Below are positions 11,348 through 22,820 of a stretch of DNA of 64,000 bases, piece by piece. Location: assembly GCA_028386065.3 (NCBI GenBank), contig JAKUCV010001509.1:114592-178591 (forward strand), read 5' to 3'. Source of the DNA: Turnera subulata (taxonomy: Eukaryota > Streptophyta > Magnoliopsida > Malpighiales > Passifloraceae). The notes below the pieces were generated by a model. It had not been told where the DNA came from and did no database searches. It saw only the letters and a program-made list of their open reading frames with translations. The position numbers and the translations under genes were made by a program. Numbering within the stretch: position 1 is the stretch's first letter; each line of letters starts with the position of its first letter.

Positions 11348-13980
11348 TGTGAGGACCTGTGCCAAAAATTAATTAGCCCCCTCACCTTATTCTTACAACT
11401 TCTTCTTAACCAACATCCAACATCAAGTGTGGAACAATTCCAGTGGAACATCCATGTTGGGGCGAAATTGTGTGCAATTGAAGATCAAAATATCCGTTGT
11501 GATGTGTGTGCAAGTGTGGAACATAATCACAACAACAATGAAACAACAAAATCAAAAGAAAAATAGAAAATAAAAAATAGAAAATAGAAAATAAAACATA
11601 GTTGAGCTTGAGTTTTTATCACTAGAAACCACCTACGTATCCCAGCGACCGGGTTCAAAGCTCACGTAGTTCTTACATAGAATCATACAACAACCAAAGC
11701 ATCAATAACAACAACATCATCACGAAATCAGTAGCAGTAAATCAACAAAAGTTCAAAGAGAGCTTAACTCTTGTAGCCCTTCTCTAGCTCCTTGGTTTAA
11801 GGTGTCTGCTACACTAACTCTTCTATCACTCCTTAGCTCAATCTTTAATCTTCAGACCTTAAAGTATATTCTAGCCCAAGATTAAATCATCTCAATAATC
11901 ACCAAGTAAAATAAATTAAAAGCCCAAATCAACAAAATATTCATGGGTCAAATTTGGATGTTCACAGATACCTTTCGTTATTGAGTCTTTAGGAACTGAA
12001 GACGAACCAACGAAAAAAAGAACACTCAAATTTGCACGAGCCTACTGCTGATGCTAGCATGTATGCCATGGGGTTGGAACATTCCATGCTCCAAGAAAGG
12101 CATATCTGGTTTTCATCTCCATCTATGGGAAGGGAAAGACATATCCGACCTTTCTTGCATTCCCATACATATTTGATAAGTTCTTCATCTATGGGATGGG
12201 AAAGGCATATCCAACCTTTCTTGCATTCCCTATCTTCATCTATAGGAAGGGAAAGACATATGCGACCTTTCTTGCATTCCTAGGCATATCTGATACGTTC
12301 TTCATCTATGGGAAGGGAAAGGTATATCCAACCTTTCTTGCATTCCCTATCTTCATCTATGGGAAGGGATAGACATATCCGATCTTTCTTGCATTCCCTA
12401 TCTTCATCTACGGGAAGAGAAATCCATATCCGACCTTTCTACCATTCCCTATCTTCATCTATGGGAAGGAAAAGGCATATCTGAACTTTCTTACATTCCC
12501 AGGGTGTTTTGGTTTAGGGATTTATCTCCTCCTTGGGGGGAAGTCCATTGGGGAGTGGGTTTAGAGGAATCATCTCATCCACTAAGTAATCAGCAGCATG
12601 AGGAATCATCTCATCCTTGGGTTTAAGACTTGCTGAGGAAGTAAAAATTAGTCAATCATCTCATCCCTAGACTATATGCTGCGTTGGGAAATGTAATGGG
12701 ATCTCCACTGGGGAAATAAAAGGTAGGGAATCATCTCATCCCTAGGTATCCGCTAGGGAAAGGAAGTAGGAACTTCACTGGGGAGGGTAAAATCGTCTCA
12801 AGGGTGATTTTAGTGTTATGAGTGGGTGTATCCGACCCTAACCTTTAACCTATTCTCATCTCATAGGATGATTTGCACTACTCATCTAATCTACCCTAGA
12901 GGTTTAGGTGCACTATCGGCTGACAACGGGTTTGCATTGTCGGCTGTCAACTCAAATCATGAGGGAATCATCTCATCCTAGCAAGTCCGTTCTAGCATCT
13001 ACTCCGCTTGGGGAAAAGAAAGAATTGGGAATCATCTCATCCCAGTTTGGGGTACTCCGACCGAGAGCGTACATATCATCTATAAATCTCAGGTTTTTTC
13101 ACACCACGGTACATACCATGCCTTTCAGGCATCATCTCAGTTTTTCCAAGGCACAACATGCCTTTACATCAATCATCAGCTCTTTAGTAGGATAAAACCC
13201 TGGGGCACGTCATGCCCTCTGATTCAATCAATGGGGTAGCATGCCCCAGGAGATTGGTTTCAATTGATGGGGTAGTATACGTCGGGAAAATCAACTCAAG
13301 TAGTTGGGTAGCATGCCTTGGGAAAAATCAAATCAAACAACAGGGGGAAGTATGTCCCGAGAAAAAAAGTCAAATCAAACAATGGGGTAGCATACCCAGG
13401 AAAAATCAAATAAATTGGGCCCATCATTACCCCTAGAAAGGTCGGTTCATCAATACGGGATAGCATGCTCCTTTTTTGTCAAAACTAGAGGGACCTGGGG
13501 GCCCACATGCATAATTTCAACACAAGTAGATAATTAAATTTGTTAAGGATTCAAGCAATACATAAAATGCTTTGAATTTGATAAAAATTTTTGGGTCATG
13601 GTTAGGAGAAGGGGTTCCCTTTCCCTTTCTCTCTTTCTCTCTTCTCTCTTTTTTAGGTACCCGGATACCTTTCAAAGAAATGCCTAAGATGCTTATTACC
13701 ATTCCAAGGTGATCCCAGATCATCTCTACAACAGGAACAACCGAATGCCCTTCTCGTGTAAGAAGCCCATGTTTGGGGAGATAGTTGCCTCTCTGGAGTT
13801 CGAATCTCTTAGGAAATTCAAAATAACAAGGAGGGAACGTAATCACACTTGGCATTCCTTAGACAAATAATCATCACATTCATCATGAATGCAAACAAAT
13901 AAATGAATGAACTCTGAATTTTCATCTTGTCAAACTTTGAACTCTTATTAATAAAAGGGACCAGACCCAAGTTGGGCTCA
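11348..13980 (-). mobile_element. 3' LTR of the minus-strand Tat-type gypsy element
   Basis: On the minus strand the LTR ends in GGTCCTCACA (11348) and probably starts TGAGCCCAACTTGGG (13980). It lies directly after a long purine tract on that strand (plus-strand pyrimidines at about 13981-14041) that serves as a polypurine tract. The segment at 11620-11690, read on the minus strand, matches 59930-60000 of the second Tat LTR in this window (AAGAACTAC, GCTTTGAA, CCGGTC, GTACGTAGG). This ties the two LTRs to one family. The right boundary could instead be 14050 (TGTGCTCACAAG). The opposite LTR was not found. Confidence 0.7.
12105..12500. repeat. Minisatellite of about 51 bp inside the LTR
   Basis: About seven head-to-tail units of the form ATCTATGGGAAGGGAAAG, ACATATCCGACC, TTTCTTGCATTCCC, TATCTTC, each about 51 bp. 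Two units carry an extra insert of about 20 bp (GGCATATCTGATACGTT or a relative). Units differ by 2-6 bases, so the array is not recent. Confidence 0.88.
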
Positions 13981-14093
13981 ATTTTTTTCTCTTTTTTTCT
14001 TTTTTTTCTTTTTTCTTTTTTCTTTTTTCTTTTTTTTTCTTGTGAGCACATGAAATTAGGTCTACGTAGTTCTTTTTACAGTAACTCGTCATA

Positions 14094-15548
14094 CTACACG
14101 TAGTATTTTTTCAATTGGTCCATGTTGACCGGCTCTCGAAACTCATTCCCGTCTAAGTCTCTGACCTTCGTTATGCCTCCTGGAAGAATCTCCTTGATGA
14201 TGTAGGGCCCAATCCACTTGGCCATAAATGTGCCCCTCGGGTCATGCATTAGTTGTCTGACCTCTTTCAGCACCAAATCTCCTTCCTTCAATCCTCTCTC
14301 CTTAACTCGCTTATTGAAAGTCCAAGCTATTCTTCTCTAATAACCCTGAACATGGTATAAGGCCAACAACCTCTTTTCATCCAACAGTGCCAACTAATCT
14401 AGCCTCTCTTGCATCCATTCTGTCTCAAGAAGCCCACTCTCTCGTGTCACTCTCAAAGATTGCACTTCCAACTCTACTGGCAACACAACTTCTGTGCCAT
14501 AAACTAGATAATAAGGTGTGGCTCCTGTTGACGATCTAATGGATGTTCGGTATCCCCATAAAGCTAAAGACAATTTCTTAGAACTCTTTGTGTTCGGATA
14601 TCATCTTTCCGAGTATAACCTTCACATTCTTATTGGCGGCTTCAACTGCACTGTTGGTCTGTGGTCGAAATGGCGACCACTTGTGCTGCTTGATTCCATA
14701 CTTACGGCACAACCTCTCAACATCTGCTTCGGTGGACCATTATCAGATATCAATTTGTTAGGGACACCATATCTGTAGATGATGTTATTGAGGATGAATT
14801 TTGCTACTTTCTTAGCCTTCAACACAACATATGACTCGACCTCTACCCATTTGGTGAAGTAATCAATGGCCACCAATATGTACTCATGTCCATTATACGC
14901 TGTCAGAGAGATTTTTTCGATGACATCAATGCCTCAGACCGAGAAGGGCCAAGGTGACAATAGTGGCATTAGTGGCAAAGGAGGTTGTAATTGCAACTTT
15001 CCGTGTATATGATAGGTGTGAAAACGACTCACAAACTTCACGCAATCGGCTTCCATAATTGACCAAAAGTTTCCCAACCGCAGGATCTTTCGAGCTAATA
15101 TGTCCCCTCCTATATATGGACCTTCATCTCCCCCATGTACTTTCTTCATAATCCTCTGAGTTTCTTCACTGTCCACACATAGCAAGTGGATGCCGGGTGC
15201 ATGCTTTTTGAAGAGTTTTCCAGCGCACATGACATAACCGTTGGCCAGCCTTCTTAAAGTCATCTTTTCCTCGGATGTTGCTTCCTTCGAAAATGTTTCA
15301 TTATTAAGGAATTCGAAAATATCCTTGTACCAAGGACCTACATCATTGTCGTTAACAACCAATTCGTGCAAAGGTCGGTCTATCCCTGTATTCGTCATGG
15401 CCACTGTAAAAGTATTCCTCCAGCGAAAATTTTTTAGGTAATTTTGAAACCAAGGCTCGTTCGATTCTTCTTTTTGGCTGAAAGACGGCTTATCACTTCT
15501 TTGTACTGTCAATGGTAAGATGATAGCGTTGCTCGGTATTCCCATCAT
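14094..15548 (-). pseudogene. Tat-type gypsy integrase region, decayed
   Basis: Minus-strand pieces in element order. 15548-14934 holds a zinc-finger-type segment (HLLCVDSEETQRIMKKVHGG, then GDILARKILRLGNFWSIMEA). 14876-14622 holds the integrase core beginning MVAIDYFTKWVEVESY and reaching YGVPNKLISDNG, which supply two catalytic Asp residues. 14291-14094 is the C-terminal part (LVLKEVRQLMHDPRGTFMAKW, GPYIIKEILPGGITKV, ending LKKYYV). Stops and frame changes separate the pieces, so no functional polyprotein is possible. Motif order and wording match the Tat branch of plant Ty3/gypsy elements. Confidence 0.85.
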
Positions 15549-15698
15549 CGAAGAGAGTGTGACTAAGGCATTAACTAACTGGCTGTCTCGTCTTGGTGCG
15601 TATTAGAAGTCAATCATCTCAAACTTGGATGCAAGCACTTGCAAATTCTCATGATAGGGTGCCAAATTTTCTTTCTTAATCGTCCATTCTCCTTTGAC

Positions 15699-15944
15699 TT
15701 AGAATATTACCAGAGCCGAATCTCCATATACTCTCATCTGTCTTATCCCCATATTCAATGCCGTCTCAAGACCAATAATGCATGCTTCATACTCGACCAT
15801 ATTGTTGGTAGCTTCAAATTCCAATTTACAGGAGATGGGATACGTCACTCCCTCAGGAGATATGAGGATGATTCTCGTCCCAAAACTGTTTGCGTTCGCG
15901 GCTCCATCAAAGTACATCTCCCAAATAGGCACCTCCACACTCAT
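15699..15944 (-). pseudogene. Second (archaeal-like) RNase H domain of the Tat element
   Basis: Minus-strand frame with WEMYFDGAANANSFG, then NNMVEYEACIIGLETALNMG and VYGDSALVIF. The Asp, Glu and Asp of RNase H catalysis are visible in these three blocks. The domain lies between the reverse transcriptase/first RNase H region and the integrase region. An additional RNase H in this position is a known mark of the Tat lineage. The frame ends after the third block, where the element is mutated. Confidence 0.82.
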
Positions 15945-15981
15945 TACTTCTTCATCTGGGAACTGCGGCTCGAACCATTTG

Positions 15982-17570
15982 TCACTTTCCCTCGGTTGAA
16001 ATGCTTGGAAATCGACTATGGCACCTCCCTTGATGGCCTTTTGAGATACAAACTGGACATTGAATTGCCAAGATAGCTACCCATCGAGCTATGCGGCTGC
16101 TTGGTATCAGTTTCTCCATCAGGTACTTAATTTGGTCCATTCTAGAAATAAGCAATACCTCAAAGGATATAAAGTAATGCCTTAGCTTCTGAAAGGCCCA
16201 CGTTAAGGCCACGCAAGTTTTCTCCATTATGGTGTAGTTCAATTCATATCTGTTGAATTTCTTGCTTAAATAATAGATGGCTGCTTCGATATGGGGATCC
16301 GGTAAGTATTGGGCTAGCATCGCACCCATGGCTTCTTATACGATCGTTAAATAAAGCAATAATGGTCTTCCAGATCTTGGAGGCTGAAGGACATGTGGGT
16401 TAGACAAATACTCCTTAATTGGGTTAAAGGCCTCTTGGCGTTCATCATTCCATTTGGTGGACACTCATTTCTTGAGCAATCGGTGTATTTGTGTGCAAAT
16501 TCTAGACAACTGGGAGATAAAATGCCTGATATATTGGACTCGTCTCAGGATGCCTCGAATCTCCTTCTCATTCTTTGGGGTCGGCTTGTTTTGTATTGCC
16601 TTGATCTTTGACGGGTCTACTTCAATGCCCCTTTCGCTCACCATGAAACCTAACAAGTTCCCAACTTGAACACCGAAAACACACTTTTGCGGATTAATTC
16701 TCATGCCGAACTCCCAGCACCTTTCGAAGAATTTTTTCAAGTTAGTTGCATGGGATTCTCGTGCCTCGGACTTCACTATCATATCATCAACGTAGACTTC
16801 CACTTCTTTGTGTATCGTGCATGTAGCAGTATTGTGGGCATCCTCTAATATGTGGCCCTAGTGTTGATCAACCCGAATGGCATCACCTTATAACAAAATG
16901 TACTCCATTTGTTACGAAATGATGTCTTGTGCTTGTCCTTTGGTGCCATCTTCACTTGGTTATACCCCAAAAATCCATCCATAAATGATAGCAAGGCACG
17001 TCCGGCTGTGGCATCAACCAATAAGTCAATGTGTGGTAATGAGAACTCGTCCTTGGGGTAGGCTTTGTTCAAGTCTCAGTAGCCGACACACATTCTCACT
17101 TTCCCATCCTTCTTCGGAACTGGTACAATGTTGGCCAACCATTCTCGATACTCGATCATGTCCAAAAATCCGGCTCGAATATGCTTCTGCTTCACAGGTT
17201 TAGCATTTGGGAAAAGAGGAATTCGATGTTGTGCAATAGCCGGATCGATTCCAGGCACGTCTTCATATAACCTGGCAAATACGTCCACAAACTCATTGAT
17301 CAATGCTATTAATTATTCTTGGGTCGAGATTTCGAGAGCCTTACCAATTTTAGTGATCTTTGGATTAATATCAGTCCCCAGATTGATTTCGATGGATTCC
17401 GAGGGTTCATTCATCTCATTACATTCACATTCATCATGCATGCAAGAAATATCATCACAGGAAACATCCAAGTAATGAAAAGAGTGCCTCATTTTATTGT
17501 ATGGGTATAAAAACATCATCATTTTCAAAGGTGTGTGAGGAAGAGAGGCTAAAATCTGGAGGGTTATCAC
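15982..17570 (-). pseudogene. Tat-type gypsy reverse transcriptase and first RNase H, decayed
   Basis: Minus-strand pieces in order. 17570-17313 is a pre-RT linker (SIEINLGTDINPKITKIGKA). 17303-17076 reads FVDVFARLYEDVPGIDPAI and WLANIVPVPKKDGKVRMCVG. 17072-16845 reads LPHIDLLVDATAG and CYKVMPFGLINTRATY. 16803-16465 contains the catalytic box EVYVDDMIVKS, then GFMVSERGIEVDPSKIKAI and EIRGILRRVQYIRHFI. 16329-15982 is the connection/RNase H part (IYYLSKKFNRYELNY, ALTWAFQKLRHYF). Part of the finger region is missing between KPVKQKHIR and the following GFLDMIEYREWL. Several stops break the frame. Confidence 0.9.
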
Positions 17571-17804
17571 TCGGCCCCTCAGTTATATGCTCATCTTCGT
17601 TATCGGATTCGGACTTCAACAATTCATGAGCAAGGCATGGTCCCTTCTTGGTCTTGTCATCAGGTTTCAGGAATATGATGCTTGGCTTGCTCTACTCCCA
17701 ATTGGTGCATGGTTGCTTGACGTTGAAGGCGCTTCTTTTTGCGGGATCTTCCCCTATCTTCATGTTCATGGCTTTCTTTTGAGCCGACTTCTCATTCTTC
17801 CCCT

Positions 17805-18269
17805 TCATCCCACCACCTTTCTCTCTTCATCTGAATTCGCACAGCCCCCAAAGTCAAGCGCGGAGCAATCTCCTTTGTCCACCAGGCCGGAGGTCGTGGT
17901 ATTAATAGTCTTAGCACCGGTCTTTACGGATAGGATTGCTTCTGTCAAATCTTGAACTTCAAGACAGGGTCGAGTTCCAGGGAACTGGACAAGATGATCA
18001 AGCTCCTCCCTTGTCTTCATACTCTTCACCAAATTCTCCAATTTTCTGAATTTATCTTCCTTCACCAAATGCACCATGGAATCACCATTGAGAATCACCA
18101 CAACGCTCTTATCTTTGTCTAATTTTGCGGACATTTGCCTCCCATTGCTCTTAGGGGACACCCTCTTCATCTCACTCAATCTCTCCAGCAGCTTCGTCGT
18201 TTCCGGGTCCTTTAGCATGGCATGCGTCTCCCTAATTATGGCCAAATCTTCGGCTCCAATCTCAGTCAT
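17805..18269 (-). pseudogene. Tat-type gag N-terminal fragment
   Basis: The minus-strand ORF starts MTEIGAEDLAIIRETHAMLK. It closely parallels the start of the second gag in the window at 60813 (MVEMSAEELIEIQGVHAMLK). Upstream on the same strand the leader also matches: ATACTAGGACAACATG here and ATACTAGGGCAATATG there. The conserved gag core that follows in the other copy is missing, so most of gag appears deleted before the pol linker at 17570. Confidence 0.82.
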
Positions 18270-19036
18270 GTTGTCCTAGTATCCAAAAGGGCATGTGTAA
18301 AGGTTCCATGAACCCATGGGCCTTTCCTCTCGTCACACACAGATTTTTTGGGTTTCTGAGCTTTCTTTTCTTTTTTTTGGTTTGTTTTGGGTTTTATCAA
18401 ATTAAAAGGCACTCTATTTACATATACTTGAAACCGCAACAAACACACTTATGCACGTACTACGTATTGATTCAATATGCATGAGATGCTCAAGGTATGC
18501 AACTGGTTAGGGGCCAAAGGACTGCCGCCAGTGGCGGATCCATATTGTGGATCTTCCAAGTCAATTGTAGGCAAATGACTACACTAATCTCCTTTTCAAA
18601 AAGTTTCTATTCATTTTAGCTATTTTTTCTCTTGTATCTCTTTCCTAATATTTTAAAGATCATTAACTATTCACTAGATTTTTTTTCATTTATTTACAAT
18701 CAAATAATTTTATTGCCATTTTCTTTCATTTATATAGGTTTTAATTCGGACTAATGCCTTTTTTGGTACTTGTGTTTCCTTTGATTATCAGATTTCATGC
18801 ATGTGTTTCCATTTGATCACATTTCATCCCTCAGTTAAACTCAATTTGCCTAATTTGGTTATTTTTACCGGTTCACCCCCAAAATCGATGACGTCTCAGT
18901 TTTTTCATTGACACATCATCAAAGTGGGTCCTACATGTTTGTCCAACCAGATAAACCCAATTACCCAAAAAAACCAACCCAGGTACCTCTTCCATCCACT
19001 GGGGATGTTGCTTAATGCCTTTGCAAACTGTGAACA

Positions 19037-21126
19037 TGTAACGCCCCGGTTTTTGCTAATTATTTTTTGTATGAATTTTTGGAACTTTATTTCCAATTTT
19101 ACCCTCAAGGAATTTCCGGGATTTTGGTAAAGGAATTTCTGGCGAAGTCTGGCTGGAATCCAGTTGGCGGGTAATGTCCCGGCGAGTAACAAAGAATTCG
19201 GTGTTAAATGGTAAATTTTCCCGGTGATGTCGTTATTTGGTTTTGTATACGTACATGATGCATTGATGTTTTGAAATGAAAAGGATACTTAGTGGAAATC
19301 GAGTGTGGCGAGTAGTGTGTGCGCGTGACCGGAATTTCACCGACGCGAGTAGAGCCATTAGGCCGGAATGACTGGGCTCGGGTTTATTTTACAATGTGAT
19401 TATAATGACAGATCGGGCCTGGCCTATTAACCCCTTTATTTGATTTATAGATATGGTATGGGCTTAAGGCCCAATAAATGGTAATAATTTGAAATGGGCT
19501 TTAGGCCAAGCAAGGATATATGCATGAATTGGGTTCTAACCCAATGATTTACTTGGTGATAAAAGTTTGGCCTTGGAAATTTGATCAAGCCATTACACTA
19601 ATGGGCGATGTATCCGGAGAATAGGTTCAGTGAGATTTATAAGAATTGTTTGGGCTTAGACCCTGATCTTTAGTAACGGGCCTAATACTAGAGGGTTAAA
19701 CTAGAGATCATATCATTGGCATGCATTTATTTATTTGATGTGTCTAAACATCTTATCTGATGCATATGTTCGTAGAATATTATGGATATAGGAGTGTGAG
19801 GTGGAATGAGGCTTCGGCTTCGGCTTCGGCTTCGGCTTCTGAGGCAATTAATATGGCCCAAGTGAGGACATATAAACCTTTGTATGCTTTACTACCTACA
19901 ACACCCGGAAATAATAGTAATGGTAATTGATGTGGAATTCTTGTTTGGCGTTGAAAGTTGTATGCATGTATGCCTGTTGTGCTGCTGATTTGTTTGTACT
20001 GTGTACTACGATTAAGATTTATTTATCATTGTGTGCCTGCTGTTGATATGCCGGTTATGGGTGATTATTCCATGGTTGTTGACATGAGTTTGTGTGAGGA
20101 TTTTCACATTTTTTTATTTTGGGCCAAAAGCTCGGGTGTGAGGATTATCAGTGTCAAGGCACACAACTCTGAAAACTTAATGTGAGGACTCATAAGCTAT
20201 ATATATATATTCTCAAGGAAACATAATTGGAGGGAAAATTTATACAAACTAAGAACAAATAAAAGAATATTATTGTGGGGCTATTGACAGGAAGCACCGA
20301 GGGGACGGTTGGGTACCTCTCGGAACATGTTATGCAATTTAGCATGGTTATCCTAGGGGAAGGTCGGTGCACCCCTGGAAGACTTGCAACAGTTAGGTGT
20401 CTTTGACGCACCCTCAGGGAGCCGGCGACCACTTCGAGATTTATCTGTGGTTCTTACGCCTTGGAATCTACCCCTTCCAAGGTACGACACTTGGGCTCAG
20501 TCACGTATCTGGCCAGATATGCTACCGAGCTCGACGCACACAGTAGAGGGCCCTGATATTAAAATACTCAAACCCTAATAACATTTTAACTATAATAAAA
20601 CTTTCATCACTGATAACTGACTAAGCACAATAATAAACAAATGTTACTGTGTAGTGCATGGTGGCTGTGCACTGTGGCTGTGATCGCCAGGTATCGCTGT
20701 GGTTGTAGTTGACTTGTAATTGTATACTTTGGTTTATTGTTTTATGGTGAGACAGTGGTTTGATCTCACCCCTCACTTTTACACACAGGTTGGCTGATCG
20801 TGGGTCAGAGACGCATTTAGGTAAATGTGCCTACTTAGCTTCGGGTCAGATTCATAGTCGACATGCATTTTTGTTGATGATTGATTATAAGTGTATATAT
20901 ATTCCGCTGCGTTCTTGTAAATTATTATTCAGGAATGATTGTGTGACGCTACTTTTGTTCTCGCTTGTTGGTTGAATTTATTTGCATGAAATGTGGTATT
21001 GGAGTTATTACTCTGTGGCTCTATGTTGTCTGATGATTTATGTGTCCTGAGGATGATAAGGGTAATGTGGACATTTACACTTTATTTATATTTTATATTA
21101 ATAAAAATTGGAATACGGGCGTTTCA
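19037..21126 (+). mobile_element. Chromovirus-like solo LTR, 2090 bp, with TSD GAACA
   Basis: Starts TGTAACGCCCCGG and ends GGGCGTTTCA. It is flanked on both sides by GAACA (19032-19036 and 21127-21131), the 5-bp duplication typical of LTR elements. No primer site, gag or pol lies inside, so it is best read as a solo LTR left by recombination between two LTRs. Start and style resemble Tekay/Del chromovirus LTRs. The related LTR end at 23697 shares TCCAATTTTACCCT and GATTTTGGT with it. Confidence 0.8.
19810..19839. repeat. GGCTTC hexanucleotide repeat, 5 units
   Basis: Five perfect GGCTTC units within the solo LTR. Confidence 0.9.
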
Positions 21127-22067
21127 GAACAGCCATGACTAATGCCAGATCCGTCGAAACCTACAAACCCCACTGCCGGACGCAAAGAAGAGAGGCCGCT
21201 ACCACCACTCCCGTCGCCGGAGCAACGATACAACTGGAGTAGGAAAGCCGTCGCTTGCGGCTTCAATCAGAGTTCTACACTCCTATCGCCACAGTACGTC
21301 GCTGTCGTGAGCTACCGCCAACAATAGCATCGGTGCTTCCCTCAATAGTTGGCGTCCTCAAGACCATACCCCACGAAGTGCTGTGCTGCTATAGAGTGTG
21401 GTGGTCGGCTTGGGTGCTTGTGGTGTGTTTTTCTCTCCTTCTCTAGGTAAGAAACGATTGCAGAGCAGTTGCGGAATGATTGGTTGGGGAAGATGGAGAG
21501 ATTGTGAGCTAGATGTTTTGGGTTGTTTGGTTTTGGAAGGGAGATTAGGAGAGAGAAGGAGAGGTGTGGGGGTGATTGGGGAAGATGGGCTCGACATGGT
21601 CGGGGATAGAAGAAGAACAATCCGGGTGAGTATTTGGGAATTAGGGTCATTGGGTTATTCGTATGGGAGAGGTACCTGGGTTGGTTTCTTGGGTAATTGG
21701 GTTTATCTGGTTGGGTAGACGTGTGAGACCCACTTTGATGATGTGTCAACGGAAAAACTGACACGTCTTCGATTTTGGGGGTGAATCGGTAAAAATAACT
21801 AAATTAGGCAAATTGAGTTTAACTAAGGGATGAAACGTGATCAAATTGGAACACGGGCATGAAATCTCATAATCAAAGGCAATATAAATACCAAAAAAGG
21901 CAATAGTCCGTTTTAATTCTTTCCTTTATTATGATAATATAAATTTTGCCTTATAATTTTTTTCTTTCTATATCTGTATGTTAAAAGAAAAATATATTTG
22001 ATTAATTTGAAAATAATTATTCATTATTTTCAAATTAAAATGAGAAATTATTACATAATAAATAAAT

Positions 22068-22820
22068 GGCATAATGCCTAAAATAGGACCTCAGTTAACC
22101 CGAAAATTGCAGTTTGGGTATCAAGTTACAAAAAGTTCAATTTTCCCTCCAAGCTACCACATTTGTTTCGATTTGGGTACTCATTTATCCAAATCCATTT
22201 CAATTCGCCCAAAGTCAAAATTGAGCCACTGTGGAGGCTGACGTGGACGAGCCACATGGCTGCCCGCGCCTGGTTGGCACCCTTGACTGAGGTGGTCCTA
22301 TCATAAATCGACACGTGGCATGTAAGGTCCCAAATAAAATAATATTTTAAAATGTGGAGTGGATGTTTTAAATAAAAAAATTCTGAGCAAATTATTTTAT
22401 CTCATTAATTTAATACCCAAATAAACAAAAAAACTAAACAAAATTATTGTATTGATTAATTTAAATAAAAAAATTCTGAGAAAATTATTTTATCTCATTA
22501 ATTTAATACCCAAATAAACAAAAAAACTAAACAAATTATTGTATTAATTAATTTAACCAATCACATTATTATAATGTTATTATCTACTGTATTTTTAAAA
22601 TAATATTAGATGGTTTATTTATCTACCATAATATTATTTATCTACCATATTTTTAATACTGAAACAAACAAAATAATTTAACTAAAAATATTATTCATCA
22701 ATCATTTTTCTTAAATAATTTAATATTATTCATCTAAATAATTATAACACTTAATTACACTTTCATGACCATGAGACAAACAATTTGTAGCATGTACCAT
22801 GTCGAAATTAGATTGTAGAA
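22068..22820. other. AT-rich repeat-derived sequence with a 93-bp tandem duplication
   Basis: Begins GGCATAATGCC exactly where hAT copy 1 stops, which suggests the end of another insertion whose partner end I did not find. 22367-22459 is duplicated at 22460-22552 with few differences (TTCTGAG, TTATCTCATTAATTTAATAC and AAAAAACTAAAC in both). There is no coding content. Confidence 0.6.

Larger units (their letters stand above)
18748..21909. mobile_element. Mutator-like element, 3162 bp, with about 240-bp TIRs and 10-bp TSD
   Basis: The ends are GGACTAATGCCTTTTTTGGT and its near-exact inverse. The inverted repeats extend from 18748 to about 18995 and from about 21667 to 21909, including CCAAAATCGA, CATCATCAAAGTGGG and ACCCAGGTACCTCT. 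It is flanked by a perfect 10-bp duplication GTTTTAATTC (18738-18747 and 21910-21919). Long TIRs and a 9-11-bp duplication fit the Mutator superfamily. It contains a complete LTR insertion (19037-21126), so its own length was about 1.07 kb. The inner 21130-21480 stretch is GC-rich and gene-like in composition but I cannot name its source. Confidence 0.87.
18529..22067 (+). mobile_element. hAT-like MITE copy 1, split by a MULE and truncated at the right
   Basis: The left end CAGTGGCGGATCCA at 18529 and the following sequence match the complete copy at 24819. Homology runs to 18747, stops at an inserted 3162-bp element, and resumes at 21910-22067 (CTTTATTATGATAATATAAA through TGAGAAATTATTACATAATA). 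At 22068 the match stops again at GGCATAATGCC, and the right end of the MITE is not present. It lies in the leader of the minus-strand Tat element: the 18480-18528 flank matches the reverse complement of about 60580-60630. Confidence 0.82.

Noticed and set aside
12105..12500. Regular repeats that could suggest a CRISPR-like array
   Set aside because: Units are contiguous and about 51 bp long with no unique spacers, and they lie inside a plant LTR.
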